Origin: Bacteroidota bacterium
GTDB taxonomy: Bacteria; Bacteroidota; Bacteroidia; Bacteroidales; Dysgonomonadaceae
Assembly (NCBI GenBank): GCA_023399295.1
Contig: JAEWQF010000047.1
Coordinates: 1-9,025 of the forward strand
Direction of reading: 5' to 3'
Length of the DNA stretch: 9,025 bases
A program made the position numbers and the translations under genes. Positions 1 through 7,599 of this stretch are shown piece by piece; position 1 is the first letter of the stretch; the number at the start of each line of letters is the position of its first letter. The notes beneath the pieces are model-generated. The model saw only the letters and a program-made list of their open reading frames with translations, was not told the DNA's origin and ran no database searches.

Positions 1-196
1 TCTCGAAACAGATACCATCTTCCAGCTGGATATCCATGAAGATCAGGTCCGGTTTCGGATGATTCAGAAACCAGTTGATCGATTGTTCCACGGACTGCAG
101 CACATCAATAATCTCAATGTCAGGGTCGGTTTCTCCCAGTAATCGCTTCAGCTTTTGCGAAGCAGTCCGTTCGTCCTCAATAATCAGTACTTTCAT
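1..196 (-). CDS. Response regulator, receiver domain N-terminus (probably LytTR type), partial
   Basis: This is the first 65 codons of a response regulator that runs off the left edge of the window. The visible protein opens MKVLIIEDE, the first beta strand plus the acidic pocket (D8, E9). The phospho-acceptor is D55 in LIFMDIQL, the normal spacing for a CheY-like receiver. The output domain is not visible. Because the gene directly upstream is a LytS/YehU-like kinase, a C-terminal LytTR DNA-binding domain is expected, but that is inference from family context. Its start codon lies inside the end of the kinase gene: ATG at 196-194, kinase stop at 179-177, so the genes overlap by 20 nt in different frames. 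This suggests translational coupling and a cognate pair. Its likely role is to accept phosphate from that kinase and control transcription in the cytoplasm. Confidence 0.9.
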   Translation of the reverse strand, partial: MKVLIIEDERTASQKLKRLLGETDPDIEIIDVLQSVEQSINWFLNHPKPDLIFMDIQLEDGICFE

Positions 197-1238
197 TTTC
201 AAATTCGATCAGTGGTAATTTTACCAGGAAATGGTTGTTTTGTTTGGATATGATCAGCTCCTTGTTCATGATTAGTTTCACTCTCTCCTTCAGATTGGAT
301 AATCCTGTTTGAGTAGAGCTTTCAATAATATTTTTCTTCTGAATCACATTGGAGACCACCACATACCCGTTTTCATCATATATCCGTACGATCAACGGGT
401 TCTCCTGCGACATCACGTTGTGCTTTAAGACATTCTCAACCAGTATCTGTAAAGATACAGGAATAACTTTGAATTTGCCGGCATGCTGCAGATCAATTTC
501 CAGTGATATTTTATCGTTATCGCGTTCTTTTTGCAGGCTGAAGTATTGTCTCACAAATGCTATCTCTTTATCCAGCGGTATCAGGTCGGTCTCCTCATTT
601 TCGAGAATGTACCTGTATATCCCGGATAGTTTCCGGATGTAATTGTCTGCCTTCTCCGCATCTTCATATACAATCTCAGAAAGGGTGTTGAGGCTGTTGA
701 AGAGGAAATGGGGATTGACCTGCGACTTGAGATTCTGGTATCTCTGTTTCAGGTTTTCTTCCCGCAGTTTTTGTTCTTTTGTGACGGATTTACGCCAGAG
801 TGTGTAGAAAAATGCGATGGTAAAAAACATCAGCCATACAAAGAACTGTCCACTGGTAAAATTCAGCTCATACCTGAAAAGGTGGTGCCAGAATTCCGAT
901 AGATCCCTGCCTATATAGACAAACCATCCAAAAACACCGATTGTGATTGCGATGTTGGCAATCAGGTAAGCCGAGACATAAAACAGCAGCAACGCCGGCA
1001 GGATCATTTTATTTATCCGGGTCTGATTGTACCTGCTTGCCTTGTTTACCATGAAAATAGCCATGTACCCGATACCGGCAGACATCAGGAATATGGTAAT
1101 AAATGCAACCATAGCCGTTGGAGAATGCCAATCCCCGGTTTGTTGATATTTCATCAGAAACGAGGCAACGAAGCTGAAGATCAACAGGCCCACATGGTAA
1201 AGCACCCAGAAACTTGTTTTTGAAATTTTCTTTTTCAT
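177..1238 (-). CDS. LytS/YehU-like membrane sensor histidine kinase
   Basis: A 353-residue sensor kinase of the His_kinase (LytS/YehU) family. The N-terminal third holds about four membrane helices (roughly residues 11-30, 43-64, 79-107 and 131-148) with no sizeable extracytoplasmic domain. A short charged coiled coil (150-172) leads to the phosphorylation site, H177 in NPHFLFNSL, the hallmark of this family. The ATP-binding part has an N-box (LQILVENVLKHN, 263-274) and a late glycine motif (TGLSNLKER, 311-319). The classical DxGxG box is not evident, as in many Bacteroidota members of this family. It should phosphorylate the regulator whose gene overlaps its 3' end by 20 nt. The secreted-protein gene upstream ends only 9 nt before this start, so the three genes are probably one operon. 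The signal sensed cannot be read from the sequence; it would have to act within the membrane or through a partner. Confidence 0.93.
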   Translation of the reverse strand: MKKKISKTSFWVLYHVGLLIFSFVASFLMKYQQTGDWHSPTAMVAFITIFLMSAGIGYMAIFMVNKASRYNQTRINKMILPALLLFYVSAYLIANIAITIGVFGWFVYIGRDLSEFWHHLFRYELNFTSGQFFVWLMFFTIAFFYTLWRKSVTKEQKLREENLKQRYQNLKSQVNPHFLFNSLNTLSEIVYEDAEKADNYIRKLSGIYRYILENEETDLIPLDKEIAFVRQYFSLQKERDNDKISLEIDLQHAGKFKVIPVSLQILVENVLKHNVMSQENPLIVRIYDENGYVVVSNVIQKKNIIESSTQTGLSNLKERVKLIMNKELIISKQNNHFLVKLPLIEFENESTDY

Positions 1239-1247
1239 ACCACTCTC

Positions 1248-2066
1248 TTATTTCGTTCGTGACAAGGTGATTAACCTCACTACATATCCTTTGAATCCCG
1301 GTTGGCCGTTTACTGAAAGGTCGGTGATGACATCTTCGGTAAGGGTTGCAAATTCAACATGCTTATCGGTAAGCGACACATATACTTCGCCCCAGTAATG
1401 GCTTCTACCCTTCATTGAGAGGTTTTCCATCTCAATATTGACTTTGTTGTTCATGGTAGAATATTTGATAATCGCATACACATCATCATTCATTCTTGTC
1501 GTGCCAAGCCATTTCAATTGAAAGTTATTGTTCTCAAATGACCCGTTTCCGGCAAGATCAACTGAGGCATTTAAATCACTTGCGTCGAAATCCCGGTTCA
1601 GTCTCAAAGAATCCCAGTACCAATATGCGATGTCCTGTAACATGAACATATCCCAGATAAGATTTTTCATACGAAACCCTTCATCTTCCGGCATGTTTTG
1701 AAAAAAACTGGGGCTCACAATTTCCGATGTAGGAAGGTATGAAAAGTTTTCAAGAAAATCCTTTTTCTCACTGAATGGTTGTCCCACCTCATTTGTTGAA
1801 GTAACAAATACATTGTTCCACCGTACGGAATCTCCTTCCAGACCCGTGGTATAGTCACCTTCAATAGTCGTTTTTCTGAGAAAACTACCCATGAGGTCAT
1901 AATCCATATAATCAGTTATGATATGATAGGACCGACTGATTGAACGATCGAGCATTAAGTCCCCGGGCAACTGATCAGGGTATTCAATCGTGTGGTTGCT
2001 TTGGGCATAAGCTGCATTGATTGCAACAGAAAATACCAGTGTAAAACAGATAAACATTGTTCTCAT
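1248..2066 (-). CDS. Secreted protein of unknown function, operonic with a LytS/LytTR system
   Basis: I do not recognise this 272-residue protein. It starts with a classical Sec signal peptide: R2, a hydrophobic core to about residue 19, and an AYA|Q cleavage site after A21. There is no lipobox cysteine and no other membrane segment, so it should be periplasmic or exported. The mature part has no cysteine. It contains an aromatic-rich stretch around 133-155 (including AYWYWDSL) and a C-terminal half of alternating strand-like segments (about 180-270), suggesting a mainly beta fold. No enzymatic motif is visible. The stop lies 9 nt before the kinase gene, so it is probably first in an operon of secreted protein, kinase and regulator, and may be a sensory accessory or a target. 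Start choice: M1 has a GAAAGG directly abutting it, whereas M4 has the same GAAAGG about 9 nt away. M1 is kept because it supplies the positive charge of the signal peptide. Confidence 0.8.
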   Translation of the reverse strand: MRTMFICFTLVFSVAINAAYAQSNHTIEYPDQLPGDLMLDRSISRSYHIITDYMDYDLMGSFLRKTTIEGDYTTGLEGDSVRWNNVFVTSTNEVGQPFSEKKDFLENFSYLPTSEIVSPSFFQNMPEDEGFRMKNLIWDMFMLQDIAYWYWDSLRLNRDFDASDLNASVDLAGNGSFENNNFQLKWLGTTRMNDDVYAIIKYSTMNNKVNIEMENLSMKGRSHYWGEVYVSLTDKHVEFATLTEDVITDLSVNGQPGFKGYVVRLITLSRTK

Positions 2067-2339
2067 CCTTTCAATTTTTAATGATTAATAATGCTCAAAG
2101 TAAATCGATGAGAAGCAGATTGATAAATTTTTGTTGCCGAGCCGCACTATTGTCATTCCAAGTTGTTCATAATTCGGTTCAAATCGTGCCAAGGAGATAA
2201 AACCGGTGAAAGCCTGAATTTTGAGAGCTGTGAAATACCGTCCCAGAGCTGGATCATCTAAAAAAGTAAATCTTTCCCCGATAATTTCAGACCCTCTCAG
2301 CGAAAATTGAGTGCTCCTGAATATTGTGGTTGCATCAAC
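2067..2339. other. Intergenic region between kinase pair and secreted-protein operon
   Basis: No gene with a usable start is apparent in these 273 bases. The promoter of the secreted-protein operon should lie here, at the low-coordinate side. The best candidate -7 element is TTACTTTG on the minus strand (2103-2096), one mismatch from the Bacteroidota TAnnTTTG, but I see no convincing -33 element at the right distance. A weak 6-bp inverted repeat (TTGAGT 2307-2312, ACTCAA 2338-2343, 25-nt loop) overlaps the stop of the kinase and is too loose to call a terminator. The minus-strand frame that continues past the kinase TGA stays open for 84 codons to TAA at 2087-2085; this is listed as a finding. 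Confidence 0.5.
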
Positions 2340-3539
2340 TCAAAATGCCGATAGCTCTGTTTTTGGAAATCGCAATTCAACCCATGCACCCCCTTCCCGT
2401 CTGTTTGAGATCTGGATGCCGGCCTTATGAAAATCAGCGATAAGCTTCACGATGTAGAGCCCCAGGCCTCTGTTGTTGTCGATGTGCTCCTCGCTGGTCG
2501 TGAAGGGTTGAAACAGGGTGTTGAAAGTCTTTTCGGAGAAGCCGGGTCCGTTGTCCTCGAACGACAGGATCAGGTCACTCTCACTATCTTCACATGTTAC
2601 TGTGATGGGCTGACCGGCAGGTGAATGTTGAATGGCATTCCTGAAGAGGTGCGTCATGCAGATACCCATCAACTCATGGTTACCGTAGATCATCGAATCG
2701 GCAGCGTTCCAGTGTAGTGCCACGCGGATCCGCTTTTTCTCTCCCAGATCGCAGATGCTGGTCAGCAGATCGTCCAGCAATCCCTTGAGGTCGATTCTCG
2801 TCTTGCCGTACTTATCGGGCGTGGTGTGCATCCGTGTGATGATCAGGCTCGACTGGGCAAAATCGTTCAACCGGTGGGCCGATTCGCTCAGCTTCTCGAT
2901 CAGGATAAAATATTCGCTCGAAAACAATTGCTCTTTTAAAAAATCGGCGAAGCCAATCACCCCGTTCAGGGGGGTGTTGATCTCGTGGCTGATCAGACGG
3001 AGGAACACCGCTTTCGATTCATCCAGTTTTTGGAGCTCACGGTAAGCTGACTCCAGTTTTTGGTTTGACTCTTCCAGCTCCTGCGTGCGCTCCCTCACCT
3101 TTTCATTCAGATGCTCGTTCATCTGCTTCAACAGCGCTCTCTTTTCCCTTAGCTCAAGGTGCGTACTGATTCTCGCCAGCAACTCGTCCGCCTGAAAGGG
3201 CTTTGTCACGTAATCCTGTCCCCCGCTACTGAATCCCTCCACAATTTGGGCCGTCTCCGTGTTGGCAGTGAGAAATATCACCGGGAGTTCGTCGAACCGA
3301 TCCATACGGCGAATTTCACGGCACACTTCGAAGCCGTTCATCCCCGGCATATTCACATCAAGCAACATCAGGTCAAACTCCTCTACGCTTCCTTTCAGGA
3401 TCTCCAGAGCCTGTTGTCCATCCATTGCAAATCCGGCATTGTAACCCTGTTGACGCAGGATACTGCCGATCACCCGGATGTTTTCGGTGTTGTCATCCAC
3501 AACCAGAATCCTTTTCTTAATCTCCTGAGTGGTTGTCAT
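2340..3539 (-). CDS. Receiver-histidine kinase (response regulator with kinase output)
   Basis: A 399-residue cytosolic protein with the order receiver, coiled coil, HisKA, HATPase. The receiver (about 10-127) has acidic residues D15 and D16, phospho-acceptor D61 in LLDVNMPG, T91 and K113 (VTKPF), so it looks active. A charged coiled coil (about 130-175) joins it to the dimerisation domain, with phospho-histidine H185 in ISHEINTPLNG. The ATP-binding domain has N301 (FRNAIQH), a DNGPG box (329-333) and a GLGLYI box (358-363). All catalytic motifs are intact and there is no DNA-binding domain. It lies 12 nt downstream of the large hybrid kinase; its Shine-Dalgarno (AGGA, 3551-3548, 8-nt spacer) overlaps that gene's stop codon, implying coupled translation. 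The likely role is a second tier in a relay, with the receiver phosphorylated by the upstream kinase and tuning this protein's own kinase activity. The final target is not encoded here. Confidence 0.93.
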   Translation of the reverse strand: MTTTQEIKKRILVVDDNTENIRVIGSILRQQGYNAGFAMDGQQALEILKGSVEEFDLMLLDVNMPGMNGFEVCREIRRMDRFDELPVIFLTANTETAQIVEGFSSGGQDYVTKPFQADELLARISTHLELREKRALLKQMNEHLNEKVRERTQELEESNQKLESAYRELQKLDESKAVFLRLISHEINTPLNGVIGFADFLKEQLFSSEYFILIEKLSESAHRLNDFAQSSLIITRMHTTPDKYGKTRIDLKGLLDDLLTSICDLGEKKRIRVALHWNAADSMIYGNHELMGICMTHLFRNAIQHSPAGQPITVTCEDSESDLILSFEDNGPGFSEKTFNTLFQPFTTSEEHIDNNRGLGLYIVKLIADFHKAGIQISNRREGGAWVELRFPKTELSAF

Positions 3540-3554
3540 GGCTTTTTTCCTTTA
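3540..3554 (-). promoter_or_regulatory. Shine-Dalgarno overlapping the upstream stop codon
   Basis: Read on the minus strand, the stop of the hybrid kinase (TAA, 3554-3552) runs directly into AGGA (3551-3548), followed by an 8-nt spacer and the ATG at 3539. It is one of the few good Shine-Dalgarno sites in the window, and it places the receiver-kinase where ribosomes finishing the large kinase could reinitiate. Confidence 0.6.
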
Positions 3555-6500
3555 AAGTTCATGGTTTAGTATAAGCTCAAAATCTTTCAGTAGTTTGGTT
3601 AACTTCCTCACTTCAAACTGGTCGGCATAATCCACGATCCTGTTGCCGGTGTTGATCAGTTTTTTGTTGTCAAAGCGCCGTCCCGCCTCCGCCAGCCTCC
3701 TGCCAAAATCTTCCATTTCGTCCATCAGTTGCGTGGCCATCACGCGGCGGTAGAGGGGAGCAAGCTCTTCCCGGGCGTGTTGCCGCAAGTCATCCGACCA
3801 ATGCTGCTCTGCTACGGGTAACGTTTCACTCTTCTCAAGAGTCGATGCCGGAGACTGTTGGGTCTTCTTCAGATATTTGATCAAAAACTCAAAAAGCTTC
3901 TCGTACGAGATCGGTTTCAGGATATTCTCATCGAACAGTTGGTGGGATGCGCTCTCCTCATTGCCGATCCGTATGGTTGCCGACACCCCGATGCAGATGA
4001 TGTTTGCTGTCACGGGGTTCTCTTTCAATAATTTACAGGCCTTCTTGCCATTCATCACTGGCATGCGTTTGTCCATCAGGATCAGGTCAGGCATCTCCTT
4101 TATGGCTGTCTCCACAGCCTGCAAACCATTTTCGGCTTCAAGCAGGCGTGCTCCGGTATGTTCCAACGCATCCATCAACAATCTTCTGTTGTCTTCAATG
4201 TCATCCACAATCAGGATGGTGCTCTCTTCGAACCGAGTCTCCAGGTAATCATGGAAACTCTTTTCAATCTTTTCCGGTATGTAATCTGCTTTAGCTATGT
4301 CTCTGAAACAGAGAGTGAACACCGATCCTTCGTTCAGCTTGCTCTTCACGGAGATCTCCCCGTTCATTGCCTCCGCCATCCTTCGGCTGATTGTAAGCCC
4401 CAGTCCGGTTCCGCCATAGTACTTATGCCCTTGTCCCTTTTGTTGTATAAAAGGTTCGAAGATCGCCTCCAGCTGGTCATCAGAGATGCCCATACCGGTA
4501 TCCGAGATTTGAATTTTCAGATCCACCAGGTTGTTCTCCTTCTCTTCGTGCCTGATATCAACGGTTACACCGCCTTCAGCAGTGAATTTGATTGCATTCC
4601 CCACCAGGTTGAAGAGGATCTGCCGCAAGCGTGTTTCATCCATCAGCAGGGGGAGGGCTGAGTCGATGTCAGACTCAATGGTGAGGAGCAATTTTTTCTC
4701 TGTGATGTTGCTCTCGAACATGCTGCAGACATCCCCAACCACCCGGATCAGGTTCATCGGTTCCTGTTCGATCACAATCTTGCCCGCTTCCACCTTCGAG
4801 AGATCCAGGATGTCGTTGATGATTCTCAGCAGACTGCGTCCGCTGTTGCGAATGGAAGCAATCTGCGAACGTCTTTTCTCATCCTCTATCGTGTTGTAAA
4901 GGATCTCCGAGAATCCGTTGATCGCATTCAGGGGGGTACGGATCTCATGGCTCATGTTGGCCAGGAAGATGCTTTTCGCCTTGTTGGCCTCCTCCGCCTC
5001 ATGTACCGCCTTTTCGAGCTGCAGCTCTCTCTCCTTCTCAGTTGTGATATCCAGTAGGGTTCCCATAAAATGGGAGGCTTCATCGTTGATCACCCCTTTG
5101 ATGTAATATTTCACCCATTTCAGGTTCCCTTTTTCGGTATAATGACGTTGCACAAAGGTGAGGATGTTTTCTCCCAGGCTCATTTTGTAGGCATAGGCTG
5201 CAAATTGATCCCGATCCTCGGGGATGATGCTGTCCATAAGCTCCTGGAACGAATATGGCTCTTTCTCAGGTGAACGCTCAAATATTTGATAGGTCTCCTC
5301 CGACCAGCTCACCTCCCCGGTATGTGTATTGAATTCCCAGATACCCATCTGTGAGATCTTTTGGCTGAGCATCAGCTTGTCCCGGTTCTCCTGCAGTTCA
5401 GCTGTGCGTTCTGCGATCTTACGCTCAAGACTGCTGTTGAGTTCCCGAATCTGCCGTTCATCCTGCTTGCTTTTGGTGATGTCACGCACAAAACGAATGG
5501 CCAGATTCTCCATAAAGGGTACGATGCGAACCTCGAAAGTGGAGTGGGTACCCTTGTAATCGGTCGAGAACTCATGAGATAACGGTTCCCTTTTTTGCAT
5601 ACATTCCTGGAGATAACGATGGTTGAGGTCTGCAACGTCATGTGGAAACACGTCGTAGAGGTTTTTTCCCAGGAATTGTTCTCTGGGTACGATGTAGCCG
5701 TCGGGGTTGGTGGTGTATGCCTCGAGGAAAGTACCATCGGCATCATGGATGAAAAGCTTGTCAGGTAGTGAATAAAGGATGGCATTGATTTTTTCATTCT
5801 GCTGCCTGATCTTCTCTTCCTGGATTTTCTTTTCGGTCATGTCTATGATATTCAGCAGGATGCATGCTTCGTCATAGTACTCGATGAGCTCTCCCCACAT
5901 CAATACATGCCGTTGTTCACCCGACTTGAGGATCACAGAGGTCTCCATTTCAGTCACGCTGTGCTGGGTAAGAATCTTTTCAATAAATCTCCCGCGTGTT
6001 TCCGCATCCTGCCAGAATTGCATCTCAATCGTGGTGCTGCCGATCAGTTCCTCCCTGGTTAATCCGAAGAATTTGGTCACCGCCGGGTTCACAAGGATGA
6101 TTTCCCCGCCTACCAGCTTAGTGATGGCGATCGGTACGGGGCTGTTGTGGAAGATGTTTGAAAAGCGCTTTTCACTTTCAAACAGTTTTTTCTCTGATAA
6201 CTTGCGTTCTGTAATATCGCTATAGGCAATTACCACTCCATGACCCTCTAACGGGATGGGAGCCGCCGTTGCATTGATCCAGGTGATGCTGTTGTCCTGC
6301 TTCAGGATCCCCATCTCCACGTTTTCCACCTTTTTATTTTCAGTGATGGCCTTTACGCTTGCCAATTCTTCAGGCAGCATGGACGTTCCGTCGGTATGGA
6401 TGATCTGCCACTCCCCACCTTCTATTTGTCGCTTTTTTTGTTCTTCGTCCGGTAAACCAAGCAATTCTTCTGCGAAGGAATTGGTTTCGATGATTCTACC

Positions 6501-7370
6501 CTGTTCATCTGTAACGGTGATCCCCATCGGAAAGCTGTCGAAGAGCGTCTTGTATTTTGTAAGTGCAATGCTGATTTTCTCTTCATCCGCTTTTCTGGCT
6601 GTGATATCTTCCGTTACAAGGATGATTCCTCCCACTTCCTTTAGTGCATTGAACCAGGGTATTACTTCCCATTTCAGGTATTGTATCGAACCATCCTCCC
6701 TTACAAACTTGTCATCATCTTTCTTCAGAGACTCACCATTCAATCCCCTGCGGTGAATCTTCTTCCACTCTTCCGGTATATCAGGTACGACATCATAGTG
6801 CACAGCACCGATAATTTCTTCCAGTGAGACTTTGTTGTCATCCAGCCACCGTTTGCTTGCGGCGATGTATCTCATCTCGCGATCGAACATGGCCAGTGCA
6901 GCCGGTGCGTGTTCAATGAAGAGGCTCAGCTTCTCCTCGCTTTCACGCAGCCGGTGGAAGCTTCTCTGCTGAGCTGTGATGTCGCTGAAAGAAATGATCG
7001 CGTAGCACTGCTCCTCACCGGGGAAGCAGACCGGTCCCCCGCTGACCTGGATGAAGAGGTTGAGGTCCTTGTCCGCGTTGTGTTTGATATTCAATTGCTC
7101 CTGGAAGATTTTCTCACCTTTCAGGATCCTGGCGAAGGGCCACTGTTCGGGGGGGAGAAGCTGCCCATTCAGGGTGTAGGCATTGAAATCTCTGCTCATT
7201 GAGTCGAACGTCCAATCCATGATGTCGCCAACCAAAGGTTTAAAGATACGATCAAACCCGTGATTGGTGCACAATACCTTGCCTGTCGGGTCTGCGACCA
7301 GGATGGCGTCGTTCAGGTTGTCGAGGGTGGTTAACAGAAAATCAAGGTGGGTATTGGAATGAGTGTCCAT
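3552..7370 (-). CDS. Soluble multi-PAS hybrid sensor histidine kinase with receiver and degenerate Hpt-like tail
   Basis: A 1272-residue hybrid kinase with no signal peptide or membrane helix, hence a cytosolic sensor. By repeated PAS/PAC patterns (S/E-DIT ends at about 129-132, 254-257, 384-387, 509-512, 629-632 and 773-776) I count six PAS domains: roughly 8-135, 145-260, 270-390, 400-515, 525-635 and 670-780. A coiled coil follows residue 635 and another 780-800. HisKA carries H808 in MSHEIRTPLN. HATPase (about 905-1022) has N921/N925 (FNLVGNAIKF), DTGMG (957-961) and GGTGLGL (986-992). The receiver (1051-1168) has D1056, D1057, D1100 in LMDKRMP, S1130 and K1152. The last 80 residues resemble an Hpt helical bundle but lack the HxxKG histidine. 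No helix-turn-helix is present. The start at 7370 has no clear Shine-Dalgarno, common in this phylum. It is first in a probable two-gene operon with the receiver-kinase. The ligands are unknown; PAS domains could sense small molecules, redox state or a cofactor. Confidence 0.94.
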   Translation of the reverse strand: MDTHSNTHLDFLLTTLDNLNDAILVADPTGKVLCTNHGFDRIFKPLVGDIMDWTFDSMSRDFNAYTLNGQLLPPEQWPFARILKGEKIFQEQLNIKHNADKDLNLFIQVSGGPVCFPGEEQCYAIISFSDITAQQRSFHRLRESEEKLSLFIEHAPAALAMFDREMRYIAASKRWLDDNKVSLEEIIGAVHYDVVPDIPEEWKKIHRRGLNGESLKKDDDKFVREDGSIQYLKWEVIPWFNALKEVGGIILVTEDITARKADEEKISIALTKYKTLFDSFPMGITVTDEQGRIIETNSFAEELLGLPDEEQKKRQIEGGEWQIIHTDGTSMLPEELASVKAITENKKVENVEMGILKQDNSITWINATAAPIPLEGHGVVIAYSDITERKLSEKKLFESEKRFSNIFHNSPVPIAITKLVGGEIILVNPAVTKFFGLTREELIGSTTIEMQFWQDAETRGRFIEKILTQHSVTEMETSVILKSGEQRHVLMWGELIEYYDEACILLNIIDMTEKKIQEEKIRQQNEKINAILYSLPDKLFIHDADGTFLEAYTTNPDGYIVPREQFLGKNLYDVFPHDVADLNHRYLQECMQKREPLSHEFSTDYKGTHSTFEVRIVPFMENLAIRFVRDITKSKQDERQIRELNSSLERKIAERTAELQENRDKLMLSQKISQMGIWEFNTHTGEVSWSEETYQIFERSPEKEPYSFQELMDSIIPEDRDQFAAYAYKMSLGENILTFVQRHYTEKGNLKWVKYYIKGVINDEASHFMGTLLDITTEKERELQLEKAVHEAEEANKAKSIFLANMSHEIRTPLNAINGFSEILYNTIEDEKRRSQIASIRNSGRSLLRIINDILDLSKVEAGKIVIEQEPMNLIRVVGDVCSMFESNITEKKLLLTIESDIDSALPLLMDETRLRQILFNLVGNAIKFTAEGGVTVDIRHEEKENNLVDLKIQISDTGMGISDDQLEAIFEPFIQQKGQGHKYYGGTGLGLTISRRMAEAMNGEISVKSKLNEGSVFTLCFRDIAKADYIPEKIEKSFHDYLETRFEESTILIVDDIEDNRRLLMDALEHTGARLLEAENGLQAVETAIKEMPDLILMDKRMPVMNGKKACKLLKENPVTANIICIGVSATIRIGNEESASHQLFDENILKPISYEKLFEFLIKYLKKTQQSPASTLEKSETLPVAEQHWSDDLRQHAREELAPLYRRVMATQLMDEMEDFGRRLAEAGRRFDNKKLINTGNRIVDYADQFEVRKLTKLLKDFELILNHEL

Positions 7371-7410
7371 AATCGGGCGAAGCTATGCATTTAGGGAAAA
7401 AAGAAGAAAC

Positions 7411-7429
7411 CCCAACAACGAAGCTTGGG
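7411..7429 (-). other. Small leader hairpin followed by T-rich tract
   Basis: In the leader of the hybrid kinase, CCCAA and TTGGG pair (5 bp, 9-nt loop). On the minus strand the hairpin is followed after one base by a pyrimidine run ending in six T (7405-7396 region). The shape resembles a weak intrinsic terminator or attenuator, but the stem is short and may be chance. Confidence 0.25.
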
Positions 7430-7452
7430 CTAATTGTTTATAATCGGTGCTG

Positions 7453-7482
7453 TAAATATAAAAAAAAATTGACTAAAGCACA
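7453..7482 (-). promoter_or_regulatory. Candidate promoter of the hybrid-kinase operon
   Basis: On the minus strand TATATTTA (7460-7453) matches the Bacteroidota -7 consensus TAnnTTTG except for the last base. TGTG (7482-7479) sits 18 nt upstream as a one-mismatch -33 element. This is the same 18-nt spacing as the better promoter before the AraC gene. It would give a leader of about 75 nt containing the small hairpin at 7411-7429. The region is AT-rich, so a chance match is quite possible. Confidence 0.28.
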
Positions 7483-7599
7483 CCTCATTACTGAAAAATA
7501 TCTTTCGCCTATTCCCGATCAACCTGTTTGATTTTTCTTTTCATAGTTATCAATTGTCACTCCAATTTTTTTTTTGCGGGATCTTCTGCGAACAGCCAA

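Noticed and set aside
349..642. Plus-strand 97-codon frame inside the LytS-like kinase gene
   Set aside because: Antisense to conserved kinase motifs, with no promoter or ribosome site of its own.
2153..2257. Minus-strand 34-codon ORF (ATG at 2257) in the intergenic gap
   Set aside because: Short, no ribosome site, no signal-peptide or known small-protein pattern; it competes with the longer open frame in another phase.
2307..2343. Inverted repeat TTGAGT/ACTCAA as a terminator for the receiver-kinase
   Set aside because: Only 6 bp with a 25-nt loop and no adequate T-run at the correct end, and it overlaps the stop codon.
3159..7202. Several plus-strand open frames of 60-170 codons lying over the two kinase genes (for example 4158-4661 and 6256-6756)
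   Set aside because: They are antisense shadows of long, motif-complete minus-strand kinase genes. Their translations show no recognisable domain and are rich in Ser/Arg/Leu as expected from reverse complements.
7519..7550. ATCAA/TTGAT hairpin followed by TTTT on the plus strand as a terminator
   Set aside because: A 5-bp AT stem with no plus-strand gene upstream of it to terminate.
7453..7575. A/T homopolymer runs (9 A near 7460-7468, 10 T at 7566-7575) as a phase-variation switch
   Set aside because: Neither run is inside a coding frame, and similar runs are common in AT-rich intergenic DNA of this phylum. Length variation across reads would be needed to reopen this.
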